The position numbers and the translations under genes were made by a program. 64,000 nucleotides of DNA from Betaproteobacteria bacterium (GTDB taxonomy: Bacteria > Pseudomonadota > Gammaproteobacteria > Burkholderiales > SG8-41), in the NCBI GenBank assembly GCA_016192825.1, contig JACPTK010000047.1:1-64000 (forward strand), written 5' to 3'. Positions 1-9,353 of this stretch are shown piece after piece. Within the stretch, counting starts at the first letter, position 1. Every line of letters starts with the position of its first letter. The notes under the pieces are model-generated. The model did no database searches and was not told the DNA's origin. It was given only the letters and a program-made list of their open reading frames with translations.

Positions 1-120
1 CTCCTGGTTATCTCCGAGCCGACAGGCTGCTAATGAGTGATTTATTGGCTCGTAACCATCATTCAGGTGCCCTGCATCCGGTGCATCCGCTTTACGTTCA
101 GTCCTGCCTCACCATCAATA

Positions 121-278
121 TGCCCTGCCTACCCAACCTACTACACCCATTCAGGTTGACCGCCCCCGCCTGTAAACTGGCGTTCCCTATAGCAGTGTGT
201 CGCCCGCCGGCATCGGCGATCATGATGACCCCGCCCGCCGAGAACCCGTGCGGAACCCAAAGTCCGACACACTGCTAG
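121..278 (-). repeat. 158-bp dispersed repeat, copy 1
   Basis: The reverse complement of this stretch matches 42440-42597 almost base for base over 158 bp. One end is an inverted pair (CTAGCAGTGTGTCGG at the outer edge and CCGACACACTGCTA inside, when read on the minus strand). The other end is a TGGGTAGG-rich tail. It carries no gene. A separate piece of the TAGCAGCCTGTCGG hairpin family lies at about 19-35. The short open frames here are not convincing genes. Confidence 0.85.
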
Positions 279-338
279 GCTCCGAATTGCGCCAATCCTT
301 CACCGGTCCGCCCCATTGAGCGCTGGTATCATGTTTCC

Positions 339-3300
339 GTGTCTGCAACCGCCTCCCCGGGCCGCTGGCAATTCTGGATAGACCGCGGCGGCACCTTCAC
401 CGACATCGTCGCGCGCCGACCCGACGGCGCGCTCGTCACGCACAAGCTGCTCTCCGAGAATCCCGGGCATTACGACGACGCGGCGCTCGCCGGCATCCGC
501 GATCTGCTCGGGACGCCACGCGCCGAAGCGATACCCGCGGCGCTCGTCGGCGCCGTCAAGATGGGCACGACGCTCGCCACGAACGCCCTGCTCGAGCACA
601 AGGGGGAGCCCACGGCGCTTTTCACCACTCGCGGCTTCCGCGACCAGCTGCGGATCGGCTACCAGAACCGCCCGCGCATCTTCGACCGTCACATCGTGCT
701 GCCGCAGCCGCTCTACAGCGCCGTCTACGAAGTGAGCGAGCGCGTAACCGCCCGCGGCGAGGTGCTGCAGCCGCTCGACGAGGCGCAGGCGCAGCGCGAC
801 CTTGCGGACGCCGCCAAGCGCGGCTTTCGCGCGGCCGCGATCGTGCTCATGCACGGCTACCGTTATCCCGCTCACGAGCAGCGCCTCGCCGCGCTTGCGC
901 GAGAAGCGGGCTTCACGCAGGTCTCGCCGTCGCACGAGGTGAGCCCGCTCATGAAGCTTGTTTCGCGTGGCGACACGACCGTGGCCGACGCCTACCTCTC
1001 TCCGCTGCTCAGGCGCTACGTCGACCGCGTGTCACGCCAGCTTCCGGGCACAAGCCTGATGTTCATGCAATCCAACGGTGGGCTCACCGGCGCCGCGCGG
1101 TTCCAGGGCAAGGACAGCGTCCTGTCCGGTCCCGCGGGCGGCGTGGTCGGGGTGGTGCGCACGGCGCTTTCCGCCGGTTTCGACAGGATCATCGGCTTCG
1201 ACATGGGGGGCACCTCCACCGACGTGTCCCATTGTCACGGCCACTTCGAGCGGACCTTCGACTCGCAGGTCGCGGGCGTGCGGCTGCGCGCCCCGATGAT
1301 GAGCATCCACACCGTCGCCGCCGGCGGCGGCTCGATCCTGCGCTTCGACGGGGCGCGGCTGCGGGTGGGCCCGGACTCCGCCGGCGCGCATCCCGGCCCG
1401 GCCTGCTATCGGCGGGACGGGCCGCTCACGGTGACCGACGCCAACGTCATGCTCGGCAAGATCCAGCCCGAATTTTTTCCGCATGCTTTCGGGACAGGAG
1501 GCGACGCTCCGATTGACGCTGAAATCGTGCGGAAAAAATTTATTGCCGTGGCAACAGACATCGGCGCGGCCACCGGTGGGACGCGATCGCCCGAAGCGAT
1601 CGCCGAGGGATTCGTCAGGGTCGCCGTCGACAACATGGCCAACGCCATCAAGAAGATCTCGATCGAGCGCGGGCACGACGTCACCGGCTACACGCTGTGC
1701 TGCTTCGGCGGCGCCGCGGGACAGCACGCCTGCCTCGTCGCCGACGCGCTGGCGATTCCGCGCGCCTTCATCCACCCCTACGCCGGCGTCTTGTCTGCCT
1801 ACGGCATGGGTCTCGCCGACATCAGCGCCCTGCGGGAGCAGGCGGTCGAGGCGCGGCTGGATGAGGTGCTCCTGCCGCAGCTCGAGCGCGCGCTGGGGGA
1901 GCTCGCGAGCGTGACGCGTGAGGAAGTCGCGAGCCAGGGCGTAGTACGGGAAAGCGTCAACATCGCGCGGCGCGCCCACCTGCGTTACGAGGGAACCGAT
2001 ACCGCGATCGTCGTCGGCTATGGCACGGTCGAGAAAATGCTGAAGCAGTTCGAATCGGGCTACCAGAACCGCTTCAGCTTTCTCATGCCGGGGCGCGCCG
2101 TCGTCGTCGAGGCGGTGTCGGTCGAGGCGACCGGCGGCGGCGCACCCCTGCACGAGACCATCGCCGACCTCCCCCCGCGCGCCGGTCCCGCGCGGCCGGC
2201 GCGCCAGATACGCCTGTTCACCGGCGGCCAGCCGCACGAAGCGCCGGTGTACCGCCGCGAGACGCTGCGCCCCGGCGACGCGATTGCCGGTCCGGCCATC
2301 ATCGCGGAAACCAACGCCACCACCGTGATCGAGCCGGAATGGCAGGCTCAGGTAACCCGGCTCAATCACCTGGTGCTGACGCGAAGCAAGCCCCGGCCGA
2401 CGCGCGAGGCGGTCGGCACGCGGGTGGACCCGGTCAGGCTCGAGATCTTCAACAACCTGTTCATGGCGATCGCCGAGCAGATGGGCGTGACACTCGCCAA
2501 TACCGCGCATTCGGTCAACATCAAGGAGCGTCTCGATTTCTCGTGCGCGCTCTTCGACACGGCAGGCGGGCTCATCGCCAACGCGCCGCACCTGCCGGTG
2601 CACCTCGGCGCGATGGGCGAAAGCGTGCGCGTCGTCGCGGCGGAGAACGCCGGGAAAATGCGGCCGGGCGACGCCTACATGCTGAACAACCCCTATCACG
2701 GCGGCACGCACCTGCCCGACATCACGGTAATAACGCCGTTCTTCGACGACGCCGGCAAGAAGGTGCTGTTCTACGTCGCCTGCCGCGGGCACCACGCCGA
2801 CATCGGCGGCGTCACGCCGGGCTCGATGCCGCCCGACAGCCGGCGCCTCGAGGAGGAAGGCGTGCTGATCGACAACTTCCTGCTGGTTTCGCGGGGACGG
2901 TTCCGCGAGCGCGAGACACGCGACCTGCTCGCCGCGGCGCGCTACCCCGCGCGCAACCCGGAGCAGAATCTCGCCGATCTCCGGGCCATGGTCGCCGCGA
3001 ACCAGAAGGGTGTCGCCGAGCTTGCGCGCGCGGTGGCGCACTATGGGCTCGAAGTGGTCCAAGCCTACATGCGCCACGTGCAGGACAACGCCGAAGAGTC
3101 GGTGCGCCGCGCGATCGAAGCGCTCGCGGCGGGGAAAGGGGACCCCGCCGCTCCTTCATGGAACGGCGAGTTCGCCTACGAAATGGACAACGGCGCCGTG
3201 ATTCGCGTGAAGATCGCCATAGACCGGGCGAAGCGCGGCGCGTCGATCGACTTCACCGGCACCTCCGGCCAGCTCGACAGCAACTTCAACGCGCCCAGGG

Positions 3301-3995
3301 CGGTCGCGATGTCCGCCGTGCTGTACGTGTTCCGCACGCTGGTCAACGACGACATTCCGCTCAATGCGGGCTGCCTCAAGCCGCTCGAGGTCGTCATCCC
3401 CGAAGGCTCCCTGCTCAATCCGCGCCACCCGGCGGCGGTGGTTGCGGGCAACGTCGAGACCTCGCAGTGCGTGACCGACGCGCTCTACGGCGCGCTCGGC
3501 GTGATGGGCGCCTCCCAGGGCACGATGAACAACTTCACCTTCGGCGACGAGCGCCACCAGTACTACGAAACGATCTGCGGCGGAGCGGGCGCGGGCGAAG
3601 GCTTCAACGGGGCCGACTGCGTCCACACCCACATGACCAACTCGCGTCTCACCGACCCCGAGGTGCTGGAGTGGCGCTTCCCGGTGCTGATCGAGGAGTT
3701 CGCCATCCGCCGCGGCAGCGGCGGCGCCGGAAAATGGCGCGGCGGCGACGGCGCGGTGCGCCGCATCCGATTCCTCGAGCCGATGACCGCCGCGATCCTC
3801 TCGGGTCACCGCCGTGTTCCGCCCTACGGCACGGCCGGCGGCAAACCTGGCGCCACCGGCAGGAACTACGCGATTCGGAAAGACGGCTCCATGGTCCCGC
3901 TCGAAGCCTGCAGCCGGATCGAAATGAACGCGGGCGACGCTTTCGTCATCGAGACGCCCGGCGGCGGCGGCTACGGAACGCCTGAGAACAGCTGA
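339..3995 (+). CDS. Fused hydantoinase A/B, 5-oxoprolinase-type (ATP-dependent)
   Basis: A 1218-residue protein of the ATP-dependent 5-oxoprolinase family, which opens 5-oxoproline or hydantoin rings with ATP. The N-terminal HyuA half begins with the actin-fold signature [11 protein letters not shown] at residues 12-22, and a second phosphate-type motif [10 protein letters not shown] lies near residue 290. The HyuB half begins near residue 697 with [18 protein letters not shown]. The length equals that of fused eukaryote-like 5-oxoprolinases, whereas many bacteria keep HyuA and HyuB separate. The start is a GTG and no other start fits the N-terminal motif better. It stands alone, with a repeat upstream. 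The exact substrate (oxoproline, hydantoin, N-methylhydantoin or acetone-carboxylase-like) cannot be decided from sequence. Confidence 0.9.
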   Translation: MSATASPGRWQFWIDRGGTFTDIVARRPDGALVTHKLLSENPGHYDDAALAGIRDLLGTPRAEAIPAALVGAVKMGTTLATNALLEHKGEPTALFTTRGFRDQLRIGYQNRPRIFDRHIVLPQPLYSAVYEVSERVTARGEVLQPLDEAQAQRDLADAAKRGFRAAAIVLMHGYRYPAHEQRLAALAREAGFTQVSPSHEVSPLMKLVSRGDTTVADAYLSPLLRRYVDRVSRQLPGTSLMFMQSNGGLTGAARFQGKDSVLSGPAGGVVGVVRTALSAGFDRIIGFDMGGTSTDVSHCHGHFERTFDSQVAGVRLRAPMMSIHTVAAGGGSILRFDGARLRVGPDSAGAHPGPACYRRDGPLTVTDANVMLGKIQPEFFPHAFGTGGDAPIDAEIVRKKFIAVATDIGAATGGTRSPEAIAEGFVRVAVDNMANAIKKISIERGHDVTGYTLCCFGGAAGQHACLVADALAIPRAFIHPYAGVLSAYGMGLADISALREQAVEARLDEVLLPQLERALGELASVTREEVASQGVVRESVNIARRAHLRYEGTDTAIVVGYGTVEKMLKQFESGYQNRFSFLMPGRAVVVEAVSVEATGGGAPLHETIADLPPRAGPARPARQIRLFTGGQPHEAPVYRRETLRPGDAIAGPAIIAETNATTVIEPEWQAQVTRLNHLVLTRSKPRPTREAVGTRVDPVRLEIFNNLFMAIAEQMGVTLANTAHSVNIKERLDFSCALFDTAGGLIANAPHLPVHLGAMGESVRVVAAENAGKMRPGDAYMLNNPYHGGTHLPDITVITPFFDDAGKKVLFYVACRGHHADIGGVTPGSMPPDSRRLEEEGVLIDNFLLVSRGRFRERETRDLLAAARYPARNPEQNLADLRAMVAANQKGVAELARAVAHYGLEVVQAYMRHVQDNAEESVRRAIEALAAGKGDPAAPSWNGEFAYEMDNGAVIRVKIAIDRAKRGASIDFTGTSGQLDSNFNAPRAVAMSAVLYVFRTLVNDDIPLNAGCLKPLEVVIPEGSLLNPRHPAAVVAGNVETSQCVTDALYGALGVMGASQGTMNNFTFGDERHQYYETICGGAGAGEGFNGADCVHTHMTNSRLTDPEVLEWRFPVLIEEFAIRRGSGGAGKWRGGDGAVRRIRFLEPMTAAILSGHRRVPPYGTAGGKPGATGRNYAIRKDGSMVPLEACSRIEMNAGDAFVIETPGGGGYGTPENS

Positions 3996-4128
3996 ACCGC
4001 CAAGCACGCCAAGAAATTCCCGCTGCGGCAGCTCGAATTCATCAGCCGGTTCAAGTCTTGCGCTGATGCACCCTCACCGAGGACACATCCTTTGGCAAAA
4101 CCGGAAAATATCCCGCCCGCATCGACGA

Positions 4129-4467
4129 TTACTGGCGGGTCCGTTCCGGTTCTTGTTTCTCCTGTCGGCTTGGCGGCTCAATTTCTGACTTTGACTCACT
4201 CTGCGGTTCCACGCCTGGTTCCAGCCCCAGCAGCTTGAGCAGCCAGACGAGCACGAAGCCCGCCACCAGCGGCCACCAGTGCGGCAGCGCGATCGCGAGA
4301 AAACCGGAGGTGCCGTAGGTCACCCCCATGAGAAAGAGGCCGAAGTACCGCCCGCGATAGAACACGTACAGCATCGTGGCGCACAGCACGATGTACAGAC
4401 CGCCGAAAGCATAAATGACGTAGACCATAATGCTAAGATTGTGACCGAATTGCGACAAAAATGACAC
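4129..4467 (-). CDS. Small membrane protein of unknown function
   Basis: A 112-residue protein with three likely transmembrane helices (about residues 14-34, 42-60 and 62-82) and a hydrophilic, Glu/Gln/Ser-rich C-terminal tail. It is transcribed divergently from the MFS gene, and the two start codons overlap by a few bases, so either this start or that one may lie slightly downstream (an internal ATG at codon 14 is possible). No family was recognised. Confidence 0.6.
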   Translation of the reverse strand: MSFLSQFGHNLSIMVYVIYAFGGLYIVLCATMLYVFYRGRYFGLFLMGVTYGTSGFLAIALPHWWPLVAGFVLVWLLKLLGLEPGVEPQSESKSEIEPPSRQEKQEPERTRQ

Positions 4468-5675
4468 CTCCGTCCGCCGGCATATTGATGAGACGACCCA
4501 AGCGCACCCTCGCCACCTGCTGCGCGGCCCATATCCTGCACGACGGGTTTTCCGACGTCACCTACGTGCTGTTGCCGCTGCTCGCGCAGACCTTCGGCCT
4601 GTCGCTCGCGCAGGTCGGGATGATCCGCGCCGCCCACCGCGTGGCGATGGCGTCGTTCCAGATTCCGGCCGGGCTGATCGCCGAGCGCTTCGGCGAGCGC
4701 AACCTGCTCGCGCTGGGTACGCTGATCGCGGGCGCCGCGTTCCTCGCGCTCGGCTACGCGCCCGGCTTCTGGGCCATCCTCGTGGCGCTGTTCTTCGCGG
4801 GCGCCGGCTCGGCGGTCCAGCACCCGCTCTCCTCCACCATCATCTCGCATGCCTACCCCGGCGACGGCCGGCGCATCGCGCTCGGCACCTATAATTTTTT
4901 CGGCGATGTCGGCAAGTTCGCTTTCGGCGGCATCGTCAGCCTGCTGCTGGTCGCCGGCATCTCGTGGCAGGCCCCGGTCGTCGGATTCGGCCTGCTGGGC
5001 ATCGTGACCGCAATCGCCATCTTCCTGTTCGTGACCAATACGCGCGAGGCGAAAGAAACAGCAGGCCAAGTGAAGCCGGCGGCAAAAGCCGCCGGCTGGG
5101 GCATACGCAATCCGCAGGGGTTCACGGCGCTGTGCCTGATCGAGATCCTCGACTCGAGCACGCGCACCGGCTTCCTGACCTTCATCGCGTTCGTGCTGAT
5201 CGCCAAGGGCCTGCCGGACGGCTGGGCCGTGCTGTCGGTGCCGCTCATCCTGATCGGCGGCATGGCGGGCAAGCTCGCCTGCGGCTTTCTCGCGGAGCGG
5301 CTCGGTATCGTCCGCATGATCATCATCACCGAGCTGGCAACCGGCTGCGGCATCCTCGCGACGCTGGCCCTGCCGGGCGCCACCTCGTTCCTGCTGCTGC
5401 CGCTGATCGGCATCGTGCTGAACGGCACCTCCTCGGTGCTCTACGCCACCATCGGCGATTTCGTCGAGCAGGACCGCCTCGCCCGCGCCTTCGGATTCTT
5501 CTACACCCTGGGCTCCCTGTGCGGCATCGCCGCGCCGCTCGGCTACGGCTTGATCGGCGATCTCTACGGGATTGAAACCTCGATGGCGATCATCGGGGTC
5601 GCCATCTTCCTCACCGTCCCCCTCGCCGCGCTCATGCGGGCGAGTGCCGCGCCGCGGCTAGCTCGAACTGCGTGA
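4461..5675 (+). CDS. MFS transporter, fosmidomycin-resistance (Fsr)-like
   Basis: A 404-residue major facilitator with about 12 hydrophobic segments. The N-terminal HILHDGFSDVTYVLLPLLAQ stretch and the following QIPAGLIAERFGER loop are typical of the Fsr-like exporter branch. A polar loop in the middle (about residues 195-215) separates the two six-helix halves. The start at 4461 overlaps the divergent gene, and ATG 4488 is a credible alternative. The stop codon TGA (5673-5675) is at the same time the first TGA of the family A array that follows. Substrate unknown. Confidence 0.85.
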   Translation: MTPPSAGILMRRPKRTLATCCAAHILHDGFSDVTYVLLPLLAQTFGLSLAQVGMIRAAHRVAMASFQIPAGLIAERFGERNLLALGTLIAGAAFLALGYAPGFWAILVALFFAGAGSAVQHPLSSTIISHAYPGDGRRIALGTYNFFGDVGKFAFGGIVSLLLVAGISWQAPVVGFGLLGIVTAIAIFLFVTNTREAKETAGQVKPAAKAAGWGIRNPQGFTALCLIEILDSSTRTGFLTFIAFVLIAKGLPDGWAVLSVPLILIGGMAGKLACGFLAERLGIVRMIIITELATGCGILATLALPGATSFLLLPLIGIVLNGTSSVLYATIGDFVEQDRLARAFGFFYTLGSLCGIAAPLGYGLIGDLYGIETSMAIIGVAIFLTVPLAALMRASAAPRLARTA

Positions 5676-5819
5676 CGTGATAGTTCGTGACGTGATAGTT
5701 CGTGACATGATGCTGCGTGACATGGTAAGGCGACCGTTAGACGCCGTTTGGCCACGCTACACGATGTCACGCATCATCATGTCACGCAGCGCCACGTCAC
5801 GCTGTATCATGTCACCTCA
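5670..5819. repeat. Family A inverted array (15-bp period)
   Basis: The left arm has four units of the type CGTGACRTGATNNTT. The right arm (about 5762-5818) has four units of its reverse complement (CATGTCACGCATCAT type), with a short spacer between. The transcript could fold into one long imperfect stem. It fills the whole gap between the MFS stop and the next ribosome binding site. Confidence 0.85.
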
Positions 5820-5837
5820 AATTCCCGAGGAGGCGTT

Positions 5838-6497
5838 ATGGCATCCAAGCAGCGCATAAGTTACGTCCCTCTGGAGAAGATGACCCCGGAGATGCGCGCC
5901 GAGATGGAGCGCTGCGCGCGCATGGGCACGCCGCGCCCCGAAAGCTCGGCGGTGCGCGCCCACGTCCCGGGCGCGTTCTGGGCCTTCGCCAACTCCTGGC
6001 GAGACATCTTCCACAACGGCGTGTGCGATCACGCGATCAAGGAGCTCGCCCGCCTCTACGTCTCGCGCGCCGTGACCTGCGAGTTCTGCGGCAACCAGCG
6101 CTCGATCCACGCCGCCGAAGCGGGCAAGGTGAACGAGCCCAAGGTGGACGACCTCATCCACTTCGAGAAGTCCGCGAAATACAGCGAACGCGAAAAGGCC
6201 GCGCTCGCCTACGCCGAAGCGATCACCTGGCGGCTCGACACCGACGACCGGTTCTGGAAGCGCATGCACCGGCATTTCAGCGAGCCGGAGCTGGTCGAGC
6301 TCGGCTGCTTCATCGCGCTCACCATGGGCCAGCAGAGCTGGCTGCGGCTGCTCAACATCGAGCACCACCAGGTCATGGCGGGCACTTCCGCCTCGATGGC
6401 GCCCGGGTTCGAGACCGCCGAAGCTTTGGCCCGCTCCAAGTCCTCGCCCGACTACTGGGCAAAAAAAGAACGTGCGGCGAAGAAAAGCGCCGCATAG
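5838..6497 (+). CDS. Carboxymuconolactone decarboxylase/AhpD-like protein
   Basis: A 219-residue protein of the CMD/AhpD alkylhydroperoxidase superfamily. The redox motif Cys81-Glu-Phe-Cys84 with His91 (CEFCGNQRSIH) is intact and lies in an all-helical context. The start at 5838 is chosen because a strong GAGGAGG site precedes it; the open frame extends further upstream only through repeat DNA. Members act as peroxidase partners, as thiol-disulfide enzymes or as lactone decarboxylases. A second, different family member lies at 7407-8015. The gene ends inside its own terminator. Confidence 0.85.
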   Translation: MASKQRISYVPLEKMTPEMRAEMERCARMGTPRPESSAVRAHVPGAFWAFANSWRDIFHNGVCDHAIKELARLYVSRAVTCEFCGNQRSIHAAEAGKVNEPKVDDLIHFEKSAKYSEREKAALAYAEAITWRLDTDDRFWKRMHRHFSEPELVELGCFIALTMGQQSWLRLLNIEHHQVMAGTSASMAPGFETAEALARSKSSPDYWAKKERAAKKSAA

Positions 6498-6509
6498 CGG
6501 CGCTTTTTT
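6483..6509 (+). terminator. Rho-independent terminator overlapping a stop codon
   Basis: GC-rich stem AAAAGCGCCGC-ATA-GCGGCGC followed by six T. The stop codon TAG of the AhpD-like gene lies in the loop and stem. Confidence 0.85.
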
Positions 6510-6511
6510 CA

Positions 6512-6603
6512 GTGACGCGTGATTCGTGACTGGTGACTCGTGACTGGGCTTAAGGCGGATCCGGGCAGAGCCCGATGGTCGAATCACGAGTCACGAGTCA
6601 CAA
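6512..6603. repeat. Family B inverted array (7-bp period)
   Basis: Left arm of GTGATTC/GTGACTG units, a spacer, then a right arm of GAATCACGAGTCACGAGTCAC. It lies between two convergent genes. Confidence 0.8.
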
Positions 6604-6639
6604 TTCACTCCCTTAGGCATTAAGCGGCTCGGCGCCTGC

Positions 6640-7347
6640 CTATCCCTTGAGGACCCTTAGCAGATCGTCCGTGCGGGTAACCCAGCCCAGCTTCGACTCG
6701 AAGTTGTAAAGCGTGGCTTGCCTTACGAAGTCCGGGCCTGTGTGGTCCATGGCGTCCTCGACGAGGATCGGCCAGAACTCGCGGAAGTAGGCCTCCCGCG
6801 CCGTGCTCTCGACGCAGACGTTGGTCGCGACGCCGGTGAATAGCAGGTGGCGGATGTCGAGTCCGTTGAGCTGGTTTTCCAGCGTGGTGCCCGCAAAGCC
6901 ACTGTAGCGGGCTTTCTGCACGACCAGGTCGCCCGGCTCGGGCTTGATCGGGTCGATGATCTGCCAGCCCCACGTGCCCTGGATGATGAGCTTGTCGCGA
7001 TCGGCGGGGCGCTCCTTGATCATGCGGATCGCCATCTGCTTGCGGATATTGGGCGACTGCGGGCCGCCGGCATCGCTCAGGTCCGGCTTGTAGCCGAACT
7101 GCAGGTAGACCACCTTCACGCCGGCCGCGCGCGCCGCGGGCAGCAGCCGCTGATGGGCCTCGATCACCGGCCGGATGCGCGCCTCGTCGATTCCCGTGCC
7201 GAGATCGAGCATGCCGCCCTTGCTGGCGTAGGCGTTCTGCATGTCCACCACGACCACCGCGGTGCGCGCGAGATCGATCTCCACCGCCTGCGGGCGCGCG
7301 GGCACCGTGACCACATTGGATTCGGATCCGGGATGGCTGGCTTTCAT
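6640..7347 (-). CDS. Isochorismatase-family amidohydrolase (RutB-like)
   Basis: A 235-residue cysteine hydrolase. The catalytic triad is visible as Asp35 (VVVVDMQNAY), Lys145 (VVQKARYSGF) and Cys178 (TGVATNVCVEST). This layout matches RutB (ureidoacrylate amidohydrolase), N-carbamoylsarcosine amidases and nicotinamidases. It is the last gene of a minus-strand run after the PrpF-like and AhpD-like genes, which suggests a catabolic role on an amide or ureido intermediate. The substrate is not decided by sequence. Confidence 0.85.
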   Translation of the reverse strand: MKASHPGSESNVVTVPARPQAVEIDLARTAVVVVDMQNAYASKGGMLDLGTGIDEARIRPVIEAHQRLLPAARAAGVKVVYLQFGYKPDLSDAGGPQSPNIRKQMAIRMIKERPADRDKLIIQGTWGWQIIDPIKPEPGDLVVQKARYSGFAGTTLENQLNGLDIRHLLFTGVATNVCVESTAREAYFREFWPILVEDAMDHTGPDFVRQATLYNFESKLGWVTRTDDLLRVLKG

Positions 7348-7406
7348 CGGCAGACTAAAACGTATTTAAAAAATACCGCAAACCAAAACCAGAATAGACC
7401 GGAGTT

Positions 7407-8015
7407 TTAGTGATTGATGACCTTGCGGTAATCGGCCGAAGGCGTGTGCCGCGCCGGCCAGTTGACCCCGTCCTCGAACCGGGCGAACACGCTGGCGTGT
7501 CGGGCGAAGCCGCCTTCGAGCAGCGCCACCGACACGATCTCGACGATGGCGGCGTCGTCGTAGCCCGCCGCGCGCAGCGCGCCGAATTCCGCGTCTGTGA
7601 GCTGCTCGTTCAGCGTCAGCTTGCGCGCGACGCGGAACACCGCCTTTTCGGCCTCCGGCAGATCGGCGTTCTCGAAATCATGCAGCTTGTCGACCTCCGC
7701 CGCGCTCATTGCCATGCGGTCGATGAGGTCGGTCTTGTGGAAGTTGACGCAGCGCGGGCAATCGGAGGCCACCGCGCACACCATGGCAATGCGGTTGGTC
7801 AGCTCGCGCGGCACATGGCCCTTCAGGACCTCGAGCTGCTTCTGCAGCTCCCACCACGCCTTGAGCAGGTCCGGAACGTTCGCGAAGAAGCCGAACAACG
7901 GGCCCAGCCAGCGCGGGTCCTTCATGCGGCAGATCTCCTCGTAGATCTGCTCCACTTCCGGGGAGCCTTTCCCGGGCTGGACCAGGCGAACCGGTTGCGA
8001 CTTCGTGCCGTTCAT
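7407..8015 (-). CDS. Carboxymuconolactone decarboxylase/AhpD-like protein
   Basis: A 202-residue helical protein with the CMD redox motif Cys86-Pro-Arg-Cys89 and His93 (SDCPRCVNFH). The start at 8015 is preceded by AGGGAG on the minus strand; the longer open frame reaches into the PrpF-like gene and is unlikely. It lies 34 bp downstream of that gene and 59 bp upstream of the amidohydrolase, so the three are probably co-transcribed. Confidence 0.85.
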   Translation of the reverse strand: MNGTKSQPVRLVQPGKGSPEVEQIYEEICRMKDPRWLGPLFGFFANVPDLLKAWWELQKQLEVLKGHVPRELTNRIAMVCAVASDCPRCVNFHKTDLIDRMAMSAAEVDKLHDFENADLPEAEKAVFRVARKLTLNEQLTDAEFGALRAAGYDDAAIVEIVSVALLEGGFARHASVFARFEDGVNWPARHTPSADYRKVINH

Positions 8016-8049
8016 GGTGTGAACTCCCTCTGGCGCAGTTACGCTGCTG

Positions 8050-9252
8050 CTATACGGCCACCCGGGCCTTGCCGCCGCGGCGGGCGGCAATCAGTTTTGG
8101 TACGCGCGACGCGCGTACCAAAACTTGGCCCTCGAACAGGCGGCGCTGGGTGCGGTAGAAAGCGCCCTGCTCCGCGTGCCACTGCCCATCCAGCTTGCGC
8201 ACGCTCGCCGCGACGGTCAGCACGCCGGACGGCATGGCGATGCGGATCTCGGCTTCGGGATTATCGGTGGGGCGGATGACCTCGTGCACCACGCTGCCCT
8301 GCAGCCGTGCCGCAACCGCCATGCACAGCGAGCACGTCAGCGGCAGCGCGCGATGGGGCTGGCCGTTCGACATCATGCGGCCGGTCAGATCGACGTCCCC
8401 GCCGCGTATCGCATCGCCGGTCAGCGTCTTCGCGTCCTGCGGCGGCGACACGAAACCCACGAACGGGATCGCCGCCCGCCTCGCCGCTTCCTCCGGCGTC
8501 TTGGTGATGCCCATTGCCACCGAACCGGCGACGCGGATCGCGGCCAGCTTCTTCAGAAGATCCGGATTGGCGTCGATCTCGTCGGGCAGCTCTGTACCCT
8601 TGAGCCCCAGGTCCGCGGCGCGCACGAACACCGTGGCGTTGGCCGCGTCCACCAGCGAGACGCGTATCTTCCCGACGCCCGGCACGTCCAGCGTATCGGC
8701 CATATTGCCCGTGGGCAGGAGCTTTCCGGTCGTCGCGCCGCCCGGCTCGCGGAATTCGAGTTTGACCGGCGCGCCGGTCCCGGCGACACCCGGTATCGCC
8801 AGATCGCCGTCCACCGCCGAGAGCCCCTCGTCGAGGGGAAACCGCGACCAGATCAGCTTTTTCGTATTGGTGTTGTGCACCCGTACCAGCGCTTCCGGGC
8901 CCGATATCTTCAGCAGCCCCTCGTCCACCGCGAATGGCCCCATGGCGGCAGACATGTTGCCGCAGTTCGCGCCGTAATCCACCCGCGCCTCCTTCACCTG
9001 CACCTGCGCGAAGGTGTAGTCGATGTCGGCATCGGGCCGCGTTGGCGGCCCGATCACGCAAACCTTGGACAGCGACGAGACCCCTCCGCCCATGCCGTCG
9101 AGCTGGCGCCCGTAGGGATCCGGGCTGCCGATCGCGGCCAGGAAGATCTCGTCCCACCGGGCGCGATCACGCGGCAGGTCTTTCGCGTGGAACACCACGG
9201 CGTTGCTGGTGCCGCCGCGCATGAATACCGCCGGTATCTTCAATTGCTTCAT
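8050..9252 (-). CDS. PrpF-family isomerase (4-oxalomesaconate tautomerase-like)
   Basis: A 400-residue protein of the PrpF/diaminopimelate-epimerase fold. It starts KIPAVFMRGGTSNAVVF and contains DYGANCGNMSAA, with the conserved Cys of the first half-domain, and GQPHRALPLTCSLCMAVA in the second half. Relatives are aconitate isomerase PrpF and 4-oxalomesaconate tautomerase GalD (gallate pathway). Its neighbours (CMD-family and amidohydrolase genes) fit ring-cleavage or organic-acid catabolism, but the substrate is open. It is probably the first gene of a three-gene operon; the start is followed upstream by a one-armed family A array. Confidence 0.85.
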   Translation of the reverse strand: MKQLKIPAVFMRGGTSNAVVFHAKDLPRDRARWDEIFLAAIGSPDPYGRQLDGMGGGVSSLSKVCVIGPPTRPDADIDYTFAQVQVKEARVDYGANCGNMSAAMGPFAVDEGLLKISGPEALVRVHNTNTKKLIWSRFPLDEGLSAVDGDLAIPGVAGTGAPVKLEFREPGGATTGKLLPTGNMADTLDVPGVGKIRVSLVDAANATVFVRAADLGLKGTELPDEIDANPDLLKKLAAIRVAGSVAMGITKTPEEAARRAAIPFVGFVSPPQDAKTLTGDAIRGGDVDLTGRMMSNGQPHRALPLTCSLCMAVAARLQGSVVHEVIRPTDNPEAEIRIAMPSGVLTVAASVRKLDGQWHAEQGAFYRTQRRLFEGQVLVRASRVPKLIAARRGGKARVAV

Positions 9253-9266
9253 GGGTAGGTCCTTAA

Positions 9267-9335
9267 AAACGTGACATGGTGAAGCGTGACATGATGCTGC
9301 GTGACGTGATCGAGCGTGACATGATAAGGCGTGAT
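9267..9335 (+). repeat. Family A array, one arm only
   Basis: Five units of GCGTGACATGATG type with 15-bp spacing and no inverted partner arm. It lies upstream of the PrpF-like gene and downstream of the hydroxyacid dehydrogenase, both on the minus strand. Confidence 0.75.
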
Positions 9336-9353
9336 TGATGGCTATTACGGAAT

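Noticed and set aside
33-278. 81-codon frame at the left edge
   Set aside because: It lies in the dispersed 158-bp repeat and shows no start signal or protein character.
1032-3077. Long minus-strand open frame (681 codons) inside the oxoprolinase gene
   Set aside because: It is Arg/His/Asp-rich with no family pattern. It is the mirror of a GC-rich coding strand, whose own protein has clear motifs.
2339-3985. Plus-strand frame of 548 codons overlapping the same gene
   Set aside because: Its composition (Arg/Pro/Gly-rich) is that of a shifted frame; the HyuB motifs are in the other frame.
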